A DNA stretch of 64,000 nucleotides from Oikopleura dioica (lineage: Eukaryota; Chordata; Appendicularia; Copelata; Oikopleuridae): positions 1,679,001 to 1,743,000 of the forward strand of contig OU015567.1 in the NCBI GenBank assembly GCA_907165135.1. The letters are read 5' to 3'. Below the pieces are notes generated by a model. The model searched no databases. It was not told the DNA's origin and saw nothing but the letters and a program-made list of their open reading frames with translations. Shown piece after piece: positions 11,233 to 22,811 of this stretch; position 1 is the first letter of the stretch; the number at the start of each line of letters is the position of its first letter. The position numbers and the translations under genes were made by a program.

Positions 11233-13470
11233 TCATGGGCTTTCTTTGTCAGGATTCATTGGAGTCGTTTCAGTAGGCTCATTTGCGGCATCATCATCAT
11301 CTTCTTCGTCGTTGCCGTCTTTGATCGCAAGGCAGAAGTTAAACTTCAGTTTGCTCAGCGAGACAGGCGGCAAATTTATACAAATCCCGGTTGAAATAAG
11401 AGTTGATGCGAAGATTATTCCAAGAGTAAAAGCCATGATCAGGGCTGCTGAATTCGGAGCGTTTGCGTTTACCCGCGATTTCTTTGGCGGAAAATCCGCA
11501 GCTGTTTCACGGAAAATCCGCAGTTTTTTTCACGGAAGATCCGCCAGTTTCAAGCGGAGAAAAGGGAGCGGAGAATCGCGGATAATCCGCCGAAATTTCC
11601 GCTGAAAAGACGAATTTAAACGGTGTTCCTCCCTTTTGATTGGCTAGAGAAAAAGGGTAGCGGGTAATCGCGGACGATCCGCGCGGCGGATAAAATCGGA
11701 CGATCGGACGATCGGAGAATAGCGCGGAGAAACGGAGAAAATCAGCGGATCTTCCGCCAAAAAATCGCGGGCAAACGCAAACGCTCCGAATTCAGCAGCC
11801 CTGGCCATGATGAAAAATTCACTTTTCAGCATGCATTCGGTTCTAAAGGGATGAACGATGATCTCGTAGGTTCGGAAGTCAGACTCAAGCAACTTTTGTT
11901 CAAAGCAATTTCCGTCAATTTTAACTCTGTCTTTCAGAACCTAAAAAATATTGAAAGAGAAATTATTTATTTGTTTCACCGATAAGGAGTTATCATCCAC
12001 TTGTGCGCAAATACTGTCGTTCATCTTGTGTTTTTGGTCGACTTCGATGCAGAAATCGATGATATAATCGTTGACATAAATCACGAAGACGCATAGAACT
12101 GAATAAAAACTAGATATAAGGCTTCAATGAATAAGTTACCTATAGAAAATTTACTAACAGTAAGCAAGACTGTCAATGCTCCTTGAGCAATTGGGGCCCA
12201 AGCATAATCGGATCCTTTTTGTTGAATCACTTTTTGATTTTCGGCAAAGTCGATATTTTCTTTGACGCAGCCGGTCTTCAACAATTTGTTGAGTACCTGC
12301 ATCATCACTTTGATCATCTTTGGAAGGTAGGTTACAAATGAGCAGAGGAGAGATATGTAGGTAGAGTTGGAAACCGGACTGCCATGAACTAAAAAACGGT
12401 ATGTCGATTCTGTGATAATATTTTAAACTTACCCAAAAATCTGGAAAAGTAAAAATAAACAAGCATGACTTCGAAAGCTTTCAGAAAAAAGCTATGAAGA
12501 ATTTTATGCTCAACAATTATTTTGAATATTTTTGTCAACATTGATCTCTCCCCACTTTTCTCCGTTCTCATGAGCAAAAATATCGTGATCACGTGGTTGA
12601 GAAGCTTCAGCGACGCGCTAACAATCAGCGAAATTGAGACCCATTGAACAGGATCAACAGCGAGGTTGGAGACAGTGTTGTACTCGTACCAGACAAAAAC
12701 AGGAGGAAGAATTTCGATAATTGGAATCAGCGCGAAAATCATAGAAGACAATATGGACAGCTTTCCGTTAAATTTCGCGTTGATGATAACGAAGGCCAAG
12801 CTACAAGAAATAGTCGCGATGAGGAAACACTGCTGGGTCCAAAAGTAGAGTGTTGTGTCGGGATCATAAGGAATCATTTTGATCAGAATAAGTCCTCGAT
12901 TTCGCATTCCTTCCTCGGCTTTCTTTGCAAACCCTTTCTTGTCGAGCTTTGTCTTCGTTATTAGCCGGACTGTGAGTATGACAATGTTCATTTCTTCTCC
13001 GTAAGAAATGTTCTCTTCTGATGATGTTCTCCGTTTCCGGTACAGATAAGGGTAATCTTCTGAAGAAATATATTGCGTACCGAAAAACGAACTGGATGGG
13101 CTGCAATTTCCATCATATAAACCATTACGAGGATTTCCTTGATTTCCATAAAAAACACGCTGCATACCATCGTAGCATATTTCCTCAACCTCATTTTCAG
13201 TCACGTTTCTTTGTGCAGTCTTTTTTGAAGAATAATCAATGAACAAAACTTCATCCTTCAGTCCAAAATTGTCCTCGAGTATATATTTCAAAAAGTATGA
13301 AACCTAAAACGACCATTTTTTCTTTCAAAGCAATTAAAATTTACCAGATTTGTGTCAATATCTTCAGCTTGCCACACAGTGTGAAACCGTGAAACTACTC
13401 TATTCATCCTCTCTGCTCTAGAATCAGCTCGGAACGGCCGATATAGAAAGAAGAAAAGCAAAAATCGCAT
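11233..13470 (-). CDS. Uncharacterised multi-pass membrane protein, last exon split by a MITE
   Basis: Exons on the minus strand are 13470-13345, 13303-12433, 12388-12140, 12098-11980, and 11940 down to 11233 with the insertion. The N-terminus looks like a signal peptide. An extracellular-type region with a potential N-glycosylation site (NVT) follows, then about seven hydrophobic segments, including CFLIATISCSLAFVIINA, MIFALIPIIEILPPVFVW, WVSISLIVSASLKLL and MAFTLGIIFASTLISTGI. The C-terminus is acidic (EEDDDDAANEP). Splice phases agree at every junction. The 364-bp element at 11440-11803 sits between codons for FFIM and AFTL: reading through stops early at 11644, while removing the element plus one target copy restores one open frame to 11233. 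I do not recognise the family. Confidence 0.7.
11432..11811. mobile_element. hAT-like MITE with 8-bp target site duplication
   Basis: The element (11440-11803, 364 bp) has terminal inverted repeats starting CAGGGCTGCTGAATTCGG and continuing, with few mismatches, for about 55 bp (GCGTTTGCG, CCGCGATTT, GGCGGA). It is bounded by GCCATGAT at 11432-11439 and again at 11804-11811. An exact 8-bp duplication with CAGGG-type ends is the signature of the hAT superfamily. There is no transposase frame, so it is non-autonomous. Its interior is rich in CGGA/TCCG motifs. Confidence 0.88.
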
Positions 13471-13639
13471 TATTTCTGTTGATTCTATTCAAGTCAGAAT
13501 GAGAACGAGGTTGAGCGAGCTTTGAAACCCCCGATTTGATAAAGTGACCGGTGATTTTCACACGACCCGAATCATGTGTTATCAATAGTTTTATTCGTAT
13601 CAAACGTTATTTACAACTGATGGTTACAGTAATATTTTC

Positions 13640-14991
13640 TTAGTCTCTTTGATTCTTTCTCTTTTCAAGTTGCTTCTTTCTTCTGAGAATTTTCCTTATC
13701 GGCTTTTCAATTTTTCGCGTCAGTCGTCTCAGACGATATTGTTTGCCTTTCTTTTGGTTGACATTTTTATGCTTTCCATCGCAGCCTTGAATCTCAGATG
13801 TTGTCTGAAAAATAAAATAAGGGGGTGTTATTTATATTGGCTTTTTAAAACCTCGCGTTTGTAGTAATATTCTTCGAGATAAGTGTCAAAGGCGACATTG
13901 AGCTTTCTCATCCGATCACCATAATCGTTGTTTTCATCCTTAATTTTGATTGTAGCTGAAGAGCATATTTGACGAAAAATCTCACCTCGATAAAATTGAA
14001 GAAATGATCGTAAGTCGTCACTTCTCCTTTGTTAGCATCACCTGGGAAGGGAGCAAGATCTAGATGAAAATGATGAGCAAATCGCTTTGAGCTTTAAAAA
14101 CTTACCAAGACGGCAATTATGCTCTGCGTTGAGGAAGTAAGTGTGCGCTTTGTTGTACTTTCTTTGCATATTTGGAAGCTTGAATTCTTCCATCCAGCGA
14201 TCTCTGAAAAGGATTTTTGAAGGGGAAGAAACTTGGAAAAGTGACGAACTCGAGGTGCCCCTGGAAGTTTTTGAAGAGACGGCGAAAGATCCAAGACTCG
14301 CCAGACTTTGCTTTTGTTGTTGTTGTTGGAGGGACTGTTGTAGTTGTTGTTGAAGTTGTCGTTGTCGTTGATGTACTGGTTGTAGTAGATGTTGTTGTAG
14401 TTGTTGTTGTCGTTGTAGTTGTAGTTGATGTTGTTGTTGAGGTTGTGGTTGTAGAAGTGGTAGTTGTCGTAGTTGTCGTTGTTGTAGTTGTGGTTGTGGT
14501 GGATGTTGTGGTTGTTTTGGGAGTTGTTGTTGGCGGCTGAGTTGGATCGTACAAATGGTCGCAGATTTGAATATGATCCTTGCAGCAGTCATCAAAAATG
14601 ATGCAAGAGGAGTCACAGAAACAATCTCTTTTAAGTTCTTGCTCTGATTCGGATGTCTGTTGATCACATGGCTTAATAATAAAGAATATGACTAGAACGA
14701 AAAGGAAGTAAAACTCACGATTCCAATCTGAAGCAAGCTTGGGTTGCATCCTAAACACTCGATGTTGATGTTGTCGCAGCATTGTTCAGATTGCCCTGTT
14801 CCTCGAATCTCACAAAGAGCTTGGCTGTCTTTTCGATTCGAAGCTCTTGAAAAGCTTCGCCACCCGCCGTAAGGCTCTTTTCTCGACGTGGAAGAGTCGC
14901 TTTTGATCCTTTTTCGAAAGTCGAGTTTGGACTCTTGAGGAAGAATGCCCCCAGCTTGAGTCTCAAGAAAAAATAGAAAAGACAAACGCAT
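13640..14991 (-). CDS. Secreted somatomedin-B-like, Thr-rich protein
   Basis: Six exons (14991-14719, 14671-14250, 14203-14106, 14059-13986, 13938-13852, 13804-13640) join with consistent phases, to about 370 residues. A short hydrophobic start (MRLSFLFFLETQA) is the likely signal peptide. A Cys pattern with CCDNINIECLGC, then CFCDSSC and DDCCKDHIQIC, matches the somatomedin-B fold as in TINAG/vitronectin-type proteins. About 80 residues of almost pure Thr/Ser follow (14310-14530). The C-terminal third is charged, carries RWMEEFKLP and FNFIEDENND, and ends in a strongly basic tail. The Thr tract suggests heavy O-glycosylation; an extracellular matrix role is inferred. Confidence 0.75.
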
Positions 14992-15587
14992 TTTTGATTA
15001 TTTCAAAAAGCGAAAAAGAAAGTTGAGTCCGGATTTTTAAATCATTGCGGCGGCGAGTTAGGGTTTTATAGTTTCTACTTTTGCGGCGCTAGAGCTTCTC
15101 CGCCGACTTTACCGGTTGTTGACGTTTGTACCGATTATGCGAAGAAATAGAACATGTCCTTTCTAAGTAAGGGGATTGAAGCTTATAATGCTCTTTCCGG
15201 TTTTCGAGAAAGGGAAGTTGATTCTACTACATGTATTCTTTTTTGTTGAGTCAGAGTTGAACTTTAGTAATTCTGAGAATTTCTAAATTAATTTCTTTTG
15301 CTGGAAGAAACGTTTTTTTATTATCAACTCGAAACATTAATTCAAGAACTCGAAAAATGAAGGCATCATAACTGAATTTAGAATTTTTTATTCTTACATT
15401 TTTTCGTTATTATCTGATAGAGGTATTAACAGATTTATTCGTGAGTCATTGAATTTCTTCAATTAGAAGGTAAAGTTTATTTTTTCAACTTTGACTTTAA
15501 TTGCAGCGAGCAAGAAGTCCTGAAAATGATGATAGAACGCTAGAAGGATAGATAAGTAAACAAAACAAATATACCGGGAAGACAAAA
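14992..15587. other. Intergenic, no gene seen
   Basis: AT-rich region between the divergent start at 14991 and the tRNA. No frame or repeat could be supported; it should contain the promoter of the minus-strand gene. Confidence 0.5.
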
Positions 15588-15669
15588 CGACACCGATGGG
15601 ATTCGAACCCACGCGTGCAGAGCACATTGGATTAGCAGTCCAACGCCTTAACCACTCGGCCACAGTGTC
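15588..15669 (-). tRNA. tRNA-Ser (anticodon GCT)
   Basis: On the minus strand the sequence starts GACACTG, which pairs over seven positions (one G-T) with the 3' CGGTGTC, followed by discriminator G and a TTTT terminator. The anticodon loop reads CTGCTAA between TTGGA and TCCAA arms, giving GCT (Ser AGC/AGU). The long variable arm (GTGCTCTGCAC) is typical of tRNA-Ser, and the T arm is GTGGGTTCGAATCCCAT with the B box GGTTCGAATCC. No intron. Confidence 0.95.
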
Positions 15670-16159
15670 CTGGAAACCGGTCGAACCGATTGTCAACAAG
15701 TATCGCGATCCCACTTTCTCCGACTATCCTTACTTTTTTCTACAGTTCAATTTTGCATGCCGTTCATTATTTAATGCATCTATTGCAGATTTACTCATGC
15801 TAGCTCGAGATTTGGTAAAATAAATATTTTGAGAATTTAATGATTTCAAATGCGTATTGCGCGTCGGTGCACCTTGAGTGCATTTTTAGATGCCGCCGAA
15901 AGTGATAGCGCGCGAAACTCATCAAGGATTAACCTTAATATGTAACGGCTTAGAAATTACTCCACGGGTGATATTATTCAATTTGCATAAATATAAAAAG
16001 GAACAGGCTGCAATTTGAAAGTGCCCAATCCTTTAGGAATTCTAAATTAGGATTCTGTTTTCGACGAAATTTACATTTCAGAATCTCGACCTATCTTTTT
16101 GAGTTTCCCCAAAATACTCTATTTCTTAAAAAACGAACTGTTATTCTGGTCTTTTTTGA

Positions 16160-16296
16160 CACTTTTTAGCCCTTTTTTTTCCTCAAAAATGTCCAGAAAT
16201 TCCAACTCGGACAAAAATTTTGGTCAAATTTTGTCAGAATTTTCGTCAAAATTGGAATTGGTGGACATTTTTGAGGAAAAAAAGGGCCAAAAAGTG
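16160..16296. repeat. Long imperfect hairpin (about 45-bp arms)
   Basis: CACTTTTTAGCCC followed by a T tract and CCTCAAAAATGTCCA on the left is mirrored by TGGACATTTTTGAGG, an A tract and GGGCCAAAAAGTG on the right, with an AT-rich loop. Likely a small inverted-repeat transposon remnant. Confidence 0.75.
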
Positions 16297-16311
16297 TTAT
16301 TTATTTCATAG

Positions 16312-16381
16312 TACAGTGAAAATCCATTATTTGGCAGTAATTTTGGGTTACAGAAATTTGAAAATACTGCCAAATAATGGA
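16312..16381. repeat. Inverted repeat with pogo/Tc1-mariner-like end
   Basis: TCCATTATTTGGCAGTA (16323-16339) is exactly inverted at 16365-16381. The left end reads TACAGTGAAAATCCA, resembling the TA-CAGTG start of pogo/Tigger-type elements. The right arm lacks the matching CACTGTA end, so this is a truncated copy. Confidence 0.55.
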
Positions 16382-16752
16382 CATTTTTTCCAAAGTCGGA
16401 TGACAACGAAAATTAACCAAAATTTCAGGTAGATGAATTACTGTTTTGCAACGTATATTGCATCATTTTTACAGAAAGCAGCGCGAATAGACGAAATATT
16501 CTCTGTTCATCACATTTTTAGACGGTTCGTTTAGTTGCAATGACATCGTTTATATTGTTCGATTGCTCATCAGTTCTCCAGTTCAGCCAAAAAGGGCCTC
16601 ATAAATAGGCGTTTAGGGCTGTTTGAGGGTTGTTACATCTCAGGGCGAGAATAATACACGAGTAGCGCGACTAGTGCCTGACACGATTTCAGGGATTAGC
16701 GAAAATTATTTTCAGAAAAAAAGAGAATCCTATCAACAACCAGGTGAATAGC

Positions 16753-16838
16753 CTGGGCTCGGCAGCCTCTGTTAAAACCTCAGTCAGGAACTTCTTGATT
16801 CCTGACTCAGGTTTTCTACACAGGTTGGACGAGCCCAG
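16753..16838. repeat. Dispersed hairpin repeat, copy 1 (full)
   Basis: Both arms are present: CTGGGCTCGGCAGCCT...CAGTCAGGA and TCCTGACTCAGGTTTTCTACACAGGTTGG...GAGCCCAG read as two halves around a 10-bp loop. Confidence 0.85.
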
Positions 16839-17249
16839 TGAATATCCAAATCAAGAATCGTTTCCCAATTGCAAGAAAAATTTGATCAAAAAAACCGCTA
16901 AAATTTTCAGAAAAATAAACTTTTGAAAAATCGTGGAAAAGTAAAGAGCCGGAAATAATGCCGCTAAGTTTATGCGCCCGTTGTATTTGTTTTCCGCAAT
17001 ATTTAACAGACGGAACTACTCAAACGCAGTTCCTCTCGTCAAAAGACTCGTTTTTGTAATGTCACGGGCAGAATTTTATTCAAATATACAAAGAAGAAGC
17101 ACTCTTCGCTTTTCGTTTTTTTCAAGATCTGTTTTGAAGATATGAGTTTTTGAGCTTTTTTCTACGAAATCCAATCAATAAGTAAGTCGGTTTTGAAATG
17201 AGACGTTTCATGATTGAAAAAAAGATTCGATACATATTTTTCTGTATAT

Positions 17250-17824
17250 TTATATTGGTCGATAGGGGCATAAAGTAGACAAATCCTCTTTGAAAATGCC
17301 ACCTTGGCAGTCAATGAGCTGCTTTTCGGTGAAACTGGAAGGGTATTTTTCTTGGAGAAAATTGTGTATCCCTAAATAATTAGTATTATAATAATAAATA
17401 AGTATATTGTTTTGTGGAAAGAAATTTTTTTTAGCGACCGCTCTTTTTCCGCTCAGCCAAATTGAGAAATTTGTCTAGCTCAATTTGAAATAAAAAAAGC
17501 GTCGTCTCCTTGACTCGGCAACCTGCATAGAAAACCTGAGTCAGGGTCCGAAGTTAGGGTAGGGGTTATTTCTAAGATTTCATACCCTGACTCAGATTTT
17601 TACACAGGTTCCCGAGCTGACCTCCTGAAGACCGAGAGTCTCGGAAGCAAAAAGGAGAAGGGACAAGAGAATTCCTCGAAAAGTTCAAGTTCCTTTTTAA
17701 AATCGTAAACTGACAGGGCTTGGGGCGCGTTGGCTCACTCGGTGTCGCTGCATCCCTCGGGGGAGGAGAAGCGTGAGCTGAAGCTGGGCACAGGGGAGAT
17801 CGTTACTCTTTTAGCCGCTGCCAT
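17250..17824 (-). CDS. Tentative two-exon small gene
   Basis: An ATG at 17824 opens a GC-richer frame (MAAAKRVTISPVPSFSSRF) ending at a GTGAGC donor after 17739. After a TTTAG acceptor, 17371-17250 can be read as a frame ending at 17250 with good composition (FLQEKYPSSFTEKQLIDC), but the phases of the two pieces do not agree. Using the phase-correct frame gives a shorter C-terminus that stops earlier in the second exon. The intervening 360 bp contains a hairpin repeat copy. Function unknown. Confidence 0.3.
17513..17618. repeat. Dispersed hairpin repeat, copy 2 (full)
   Basis: Left arm ACTCGGCAACCTGCATAGAA and CCTGAGTCAGG; right arm CCCTGACTCAGA, TACACAGGTT and CGAGCT, around a loop of about 40 bp. 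Confidence 0.85.
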
Positions 17825-18609
17825 TAGATTAGAGAAAGATACGCGAAAATAGCTTTTTAGATTGGAATAATAAAAGAAGCGTTCCGTCCTTCTTTCTCTG
17901 AAGCTCGAGAATAGAACAAATAATAACGCTCCAGCGCTATTCACGAACCAAAATCGTAAGAAGCAAAAAAACGACCACAAAAGACGAAAAAAAGAGGAAA
18001 AAATCATATTTGAAGCTTGAACGAATTCATCGAAAATTGTAATGGAAAAATGCGTTCAAAGAGGAATGAATAAAAACCAGGTAAATATTTGTGAAGTGCG
18101 TGAAACTTTAAGTTTTTTTTTTGAAGAAAATTGTTAAATTGAATTTATAAATTGATTTGATTGACTAAAAATTCTGATGATAATTCAAAGTCAAATCATT
18201 TTAACCATTTTTATGATGATTAAAAGCGCATTTTCAAGCTTTATTTTAGTGAAATCGAGGATGCAAACTCATCGGAAATTCGAGAAAATGTCTGAAACAT
18301 AAGGAAAGGTTCAACATCACAACTTTGTTTTCCCTTTGAAAAAAGTGCATTGCATGGCAAAAACGGCGCTGCTTCATCATTCAGTAACATTTTGAACATG
18401 TCAAATGCCCTGTCAGCGAGCGTATGTTCCATTAGAAGTAAGCATATGCTTCAAACCCTTCTTCAAATTAACGATCGCCAACAATTATCGCAAAAGAAAT
18501 CAACAATGAACAACTTGAAACCTGCGCTCCGCAATCTACTTTTTTATAGAGCGGTGTACCCTTAATCCTAAACACAAAAAATGCAATTGATTGAACCTTT
18601 TAAAAAAGA
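17825..18609. other. Intergenic, one possible small minus-strand ORF
   Basis: No firm gene. On the minus strand 18432-18241 is an open frame of 63 codons (MEHTLADRAFDMFKMLLNDE) with ordinary amino-acid composition and no recognised domain; it could be a small gene or a terminal exon. Confidence 0.35.
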
Positions 18610-21600
18610 ATGGCTCTCGAGTTGAAAAACCTAAAGAAATTGCTCACTGATCCAAAAATCCACACATTTCTACTCTTCTCCGTTATATTCTGTAAGTACC
18701 CCCTTGATCCAGCACTAAAGAAATGCGTAGAAACTCGACATGAGTTCAAATAAAATCGGGTTTTGTCCGTTCTCAGAAGCGCGGCGGGGGCGCTGTCGGA
18801 AATTTATGCTGCACAATTTGGTCGCAGAATGCTTATGGTTTTTTATCTTTGGTAATTTAAGTCTGTTACCAGAGACCTTCCCTGAAAGTCGGACTGGAGG
18901 GAGTCGTGGTCGGAAATGACCATGTTGTATTTCATCCCGGATGAGTCATTCGAAAGAGAGCTCTAACAGACATGACATGCAGTAGAAACCCGGATTAGAG
19001 TCATTTGGAAAAGCTCCCCAAGTAGGGATGATGCGATCCAACCCAAATGGCCCGGACGGGTTAATTACCCATTTACTCGCCCCGTCAAACTGGTCATCTT
19101 GTTTCAAATCGTTTTAGCAGCACTTACTCTCTTACATGAGTTACATCTCACAAGTAAAATATTTTCAGGCGGGGGATTGTTCCTCATTGGTCTTCAAGTA
19201 TACAGGTCGCGTGACAGTATCGGCTTAGAATGCGAAATCACGCAGTTGAACCCAAACATCACGGACAGAATCCATGCGGACCGCATTTACTGCGAGGAAA
19301 CTATGATGGTAAGTTTCCTGCGTAGAAACCTGCGTAGAAACCTGAGTCAGGCTCCTAAATAAACTAAAATGAGAAGACTTTCTTTTAACAGTTTTTTCGA
19401 TAGGCCAATCTACGAGAATTCGTCGACAACATGCGTGAAAACAACCACTCCTGGTGCGACTTCCACCACCACAACGTTGGCCACCACAAGACCAGTGACA
19501 AGTCCGAGACTCATGCTTGCTTTCCATCCGTCCCGGCAGGGATGGAAATCGAAGTGACGTGCCCAATGAACTCGACGGCGTTTTATTGGGATAGGCCGCA
19601 GAAGACGGTGAAGCGAGAATGCAATAATAATGGAACATGGAATGTAGGTCCAGATCCGTTTATTTTGATTGAAATTAATCTTGGAAACTGTTTCATTAAT
19701 AATTCAAGAGACCTAGGACCAAAAAGCGCCGCGTCCCTTATTTTTTAGAAATTACGAGCACATTGATTTTTTGGTCGATACATTATCAAAGACCGAGTTA
19801 ATGGATCGATCCACTTGAGACTTACCCCTGCCACTTTCTGTCGAAAATAATTTCATCAGCCAGGGCTTAATGGTCATCCTTGATGACATTTACTCGGCAA
19901 AACTACTTGTTACGCAACATCATTTTCTTTCCCTGAAAGAAAGAAAAAAAAAACGCACTCCATCAGAATTATTAAATTTGTCTGTTCAGGCTCCCGAAGG
20001 GCACTGCGGCTGCCACTACGATGTGCTCAAGTGGGACCGAATCGCGTACTACTTCTCCGGATTTCAAAAGTTCAAAGTTATGCTCGTTCTCTTTTCTGCC
20101 ACTTCCTTGATTTTTGGCGCCTTTATTCTCAGGAATGGAATTTTTAAAGCAATATATTTTAGAAAAAGAGACATATTAATGGAATAATTAGACTTTTAAA
20201 GGTCTTTTTTATTTCGATTGAAACATTTTCTTCTTTAAAGATTCCAAAAAAGGAAACGTTCAGCAATTTTGAAAAAGGCCAGCAAAGAGCAACGCAGTCT
20301 GGCGTGGCATTAAGCCGGCTCGGGTATAAATTGCAATAAAAATAGCTTAGTTGAACATGGCTGAAGGCTTAATTCTCTACACTGCACGAGAAATTCAATT
20401 CATCTCAATCTGGTAAGCTCAACTATAAGCTGCTTGAATATCAGGCGGTGCTCTTGGTGGCGAAAGCTCCCTTATGTCACTGCAAAGCGTCTTTTCTCGC
20501 TAACCCGATAATTTGACACGTTCATCATCTTTTTCGGAAAAAATGCAGACGGGATTTCTGCCTCGCTCACCGATCAGCCTAGCTCATTATTCTTATTCGA
20601 AAATGACTTCGCGACTAAAATCTGTTCTCGGCAGCCATTTTTTCCACATTTTAAAGCTCTTCTTTTCTAGTTTTCGGCTTGTCTGCTGTACAACATCGTC
20701 GATTTGGTCGTATTCTTCTTTGCGATCGCCATAAGTACGAGTCCACCAGGTTCGTGAAAACGCAGGTTTGACACGATTTTTAAGGAAAAAGTGGCGACAA
20801 TTATATATTGCAAGAAAGCGAGATTTCTTCAATGGAAGATCTTTCTCTTGAAGATTACTCTCACTCAGAGTCTCAGTCAAAGAGTGGTATTGCAATGATA
20901 CATAAATTAACTACTGACTTCTTAAATAACCCACTCCTTCCTCTTGTTCATTTTAACATAAAAATCGAATAACAACTAAAAATCTATTTTTGACCACATT
21001 CTTCTTTGATTTCAATATTGTCTCGGTGAAAAATGGCCTTTGATGATTATTTCCGAAATAATCAAACAGGCATTTTTACAGCCAACTAACATGCTTGAGC
21101 AATTAATTAAGCTTCATCAATAAACGATAAATTTCAGAAGAAGAAACAAATGAACAAAGTGAATTTGTTGGGAAGAGACTGCAAAAGCTCCTCTGCCGGG
21201 GAAAAGACACGATGACAATCTACTCCCTTCTCGCTATTTATACCTGGGTTCTCGTAAAGCAATACTCTACTTTTCTGGATTATTGTCAATTTCTTTAGAT
21301 CGAAGGTGCATATTTACACTCGCTGGTTCTCACTGCCTTTCATAATGGAACTGGAGTTACGAAAATGAAGTATTTTGCTCCTTTCGGCTGGTGCTTTCCT
21401 TTATTTATTACAATCATATGGTCACGTGGCTCAAAAATGCTAGGCCTAATTTAAACTGTATTATCCAGCAAATATTTTTGAGCCTTCTAAGATTGTCGCA
21501 AATGTTCTCTACCGCCACGAGGAGTCTGTCTGTTGGGATTCCAACATGGGTAAGTCTCTATTTCTTTATTGACATGATGTGGAATATGAACATACTGACA

Positions 21601-22567
21601 CCCTTGATATTAGTTGAGCCAGAAAACAGGTGGATAGGATGGATCTACGATGTGCCCAAGAAAATCCTCCTGCTCGCTGCTACGGTCTTCTTCTTCTCAG
21701 TCCTGAGAATCCTTTGGTCCAAGCTTTCTACGACGCAAAAACTCACGACACTTACTCAAAGTGCCCAGGAAAATCGTGGCGCAGATGGTACCAAGGGCGA
21801 GTTTTTCGGATGTGAATTCTGTTTTTAGTGACTGGGAACTTGCCGAAATTGACCCAGATCGTTCGTGCCAGCATCATTCTTGTCATTGTTTATGGAATCT
21901 GGGACTTCAAGGAGCTCTTTCTTCATCAAGACGAATTCTCGCCCGAGACGCTGGGCTGGTGGATCGTCATGCTCATTGACATTTTGATAGACTCTATTCG
22001 CGGCTTCTTTATTGCATCTGTATATTGTTTCAGGTAAATTCGTCAATAATTTACTCGACAAACAGCAAAAATAATCATATTTTGATTTCACTCCAAGCTC
22101 AAAATCGAGTGAATTTAATAACCCCCTTTTAAACCCAATTTTAGCAACACAGAAGTTCGTCAAGAATTGACGCGCTGGTACCGAAGACGCTGCGTTAGCA
22201 ATGAACTCAGAAGAGCACGCCAGTCGGGCCAGTACGCCGGCATGCGATTGTCCAGAAGACCCAGGTTTCAATTTGAATAAGCATCATCAGCGTCATCTTT
22301 TTTGAACATTTAGTCAACTCAGCCGCGATCCGTCGACTTTTGAGACCCGCCTCCCGCAAAACAGTGTCATTTCAAATACAGTGGTAGGTTCATTGAAGAT
22401 GAGGAAATGCTTTTGAACGCAAAAAGAAAAATAACAGCCTTTACCTTTGATTTCAGGACAGCTCAGATCCAGAAGGAGCTGACGGGAGCCGCCACCCGAA
22501 ACTAATGACTGGTAGATCGACTGAATCACGTGACAATTCAACCTTTTCCGCTGTAAGCAGCAACTGA
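18610..22567 (+). CDS. Class B (secretin-family) G-protein-coupled receptor
   Basis: Fourteen exons give about 568 residues with consistent phases. An N-terminal hydrophobic segment precedes a hormone-receptor domain (C-FPSVPAGMEIEVTCP, YWDRP, KRECNNNGTWN, CGC). The heptahelical part shows the family signatures in order: HCTRNSIHLNL in loop 1/TM2 (20367-20412), LLC then YTWVLIEGAYLHSL in TM3 (21138-21425), FAPFGWCFPLF in TM4, VCWDSN in loop 2, VLRILWSKL in TM5, and GFFIASVYCFRSNTEV in TM7 (21829-22160), then a Ser/Arg-rich tail. Both conserved loop cysteines are present. This is the peptide-hormone receptor group (PTH/calcitonin/CRF/secretin type); the ligand cannot be assigned. The intron after 20132 begins GA instead of GT. 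A polyA signal lies near 22618. Confidence 0.9.
19315..19355. repeat. Dispersed hairpin repeat, copy 3 (half)
   Basis: Only the left arm remains (CGTAGAAACCTGAGTCAGG), preceded by a short duplication of GCGTAGAAACCT. It lies in intron 2 of the class B GPCR. Confidence 0.65.
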
Positions 22568-22811
22568 AAATATTCTAACTACACATTTCTGTACCAAAAA
22601 TCACCAAAACACACACATAATAAAGCTCAAGGCTTCAAGTTATTTTTCATTCAGAACCGTCTTCCTTAAAATAGTCTTCCAGCGAATCGAGTCCTCCGGA
22701 GGACCGCGTTTCGCCCGGGAGCGCGTGCTAAAGAAGTTTATTTTCTAGAATCGGGTTGTTTGTCGGTCGGAAATAGAGAAACTTCCAGTTCGCACTTTTC
22801 GAAAGTAGAAG

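Larger units (their letters stand above)
15670..17249. other. Intergenic region holding several inverted repeats
   Basis: No coding region could be supported. The stretch holds a long imperfect hairpin (16160-16296), a second hairpin with a pogo-like end (16312-16381), and one copy of the dispersed hairpin repeat (16753-16838), all listed separately. Confidence 0.6.

Noticed and set aside
14217-14540. Plus-strand Val-rich open frame opposite the Thr tract
   Set aside because: Complement of the Thr-repeat exon of the somatomedin-B-like gene; low complexity keeps several frames open.
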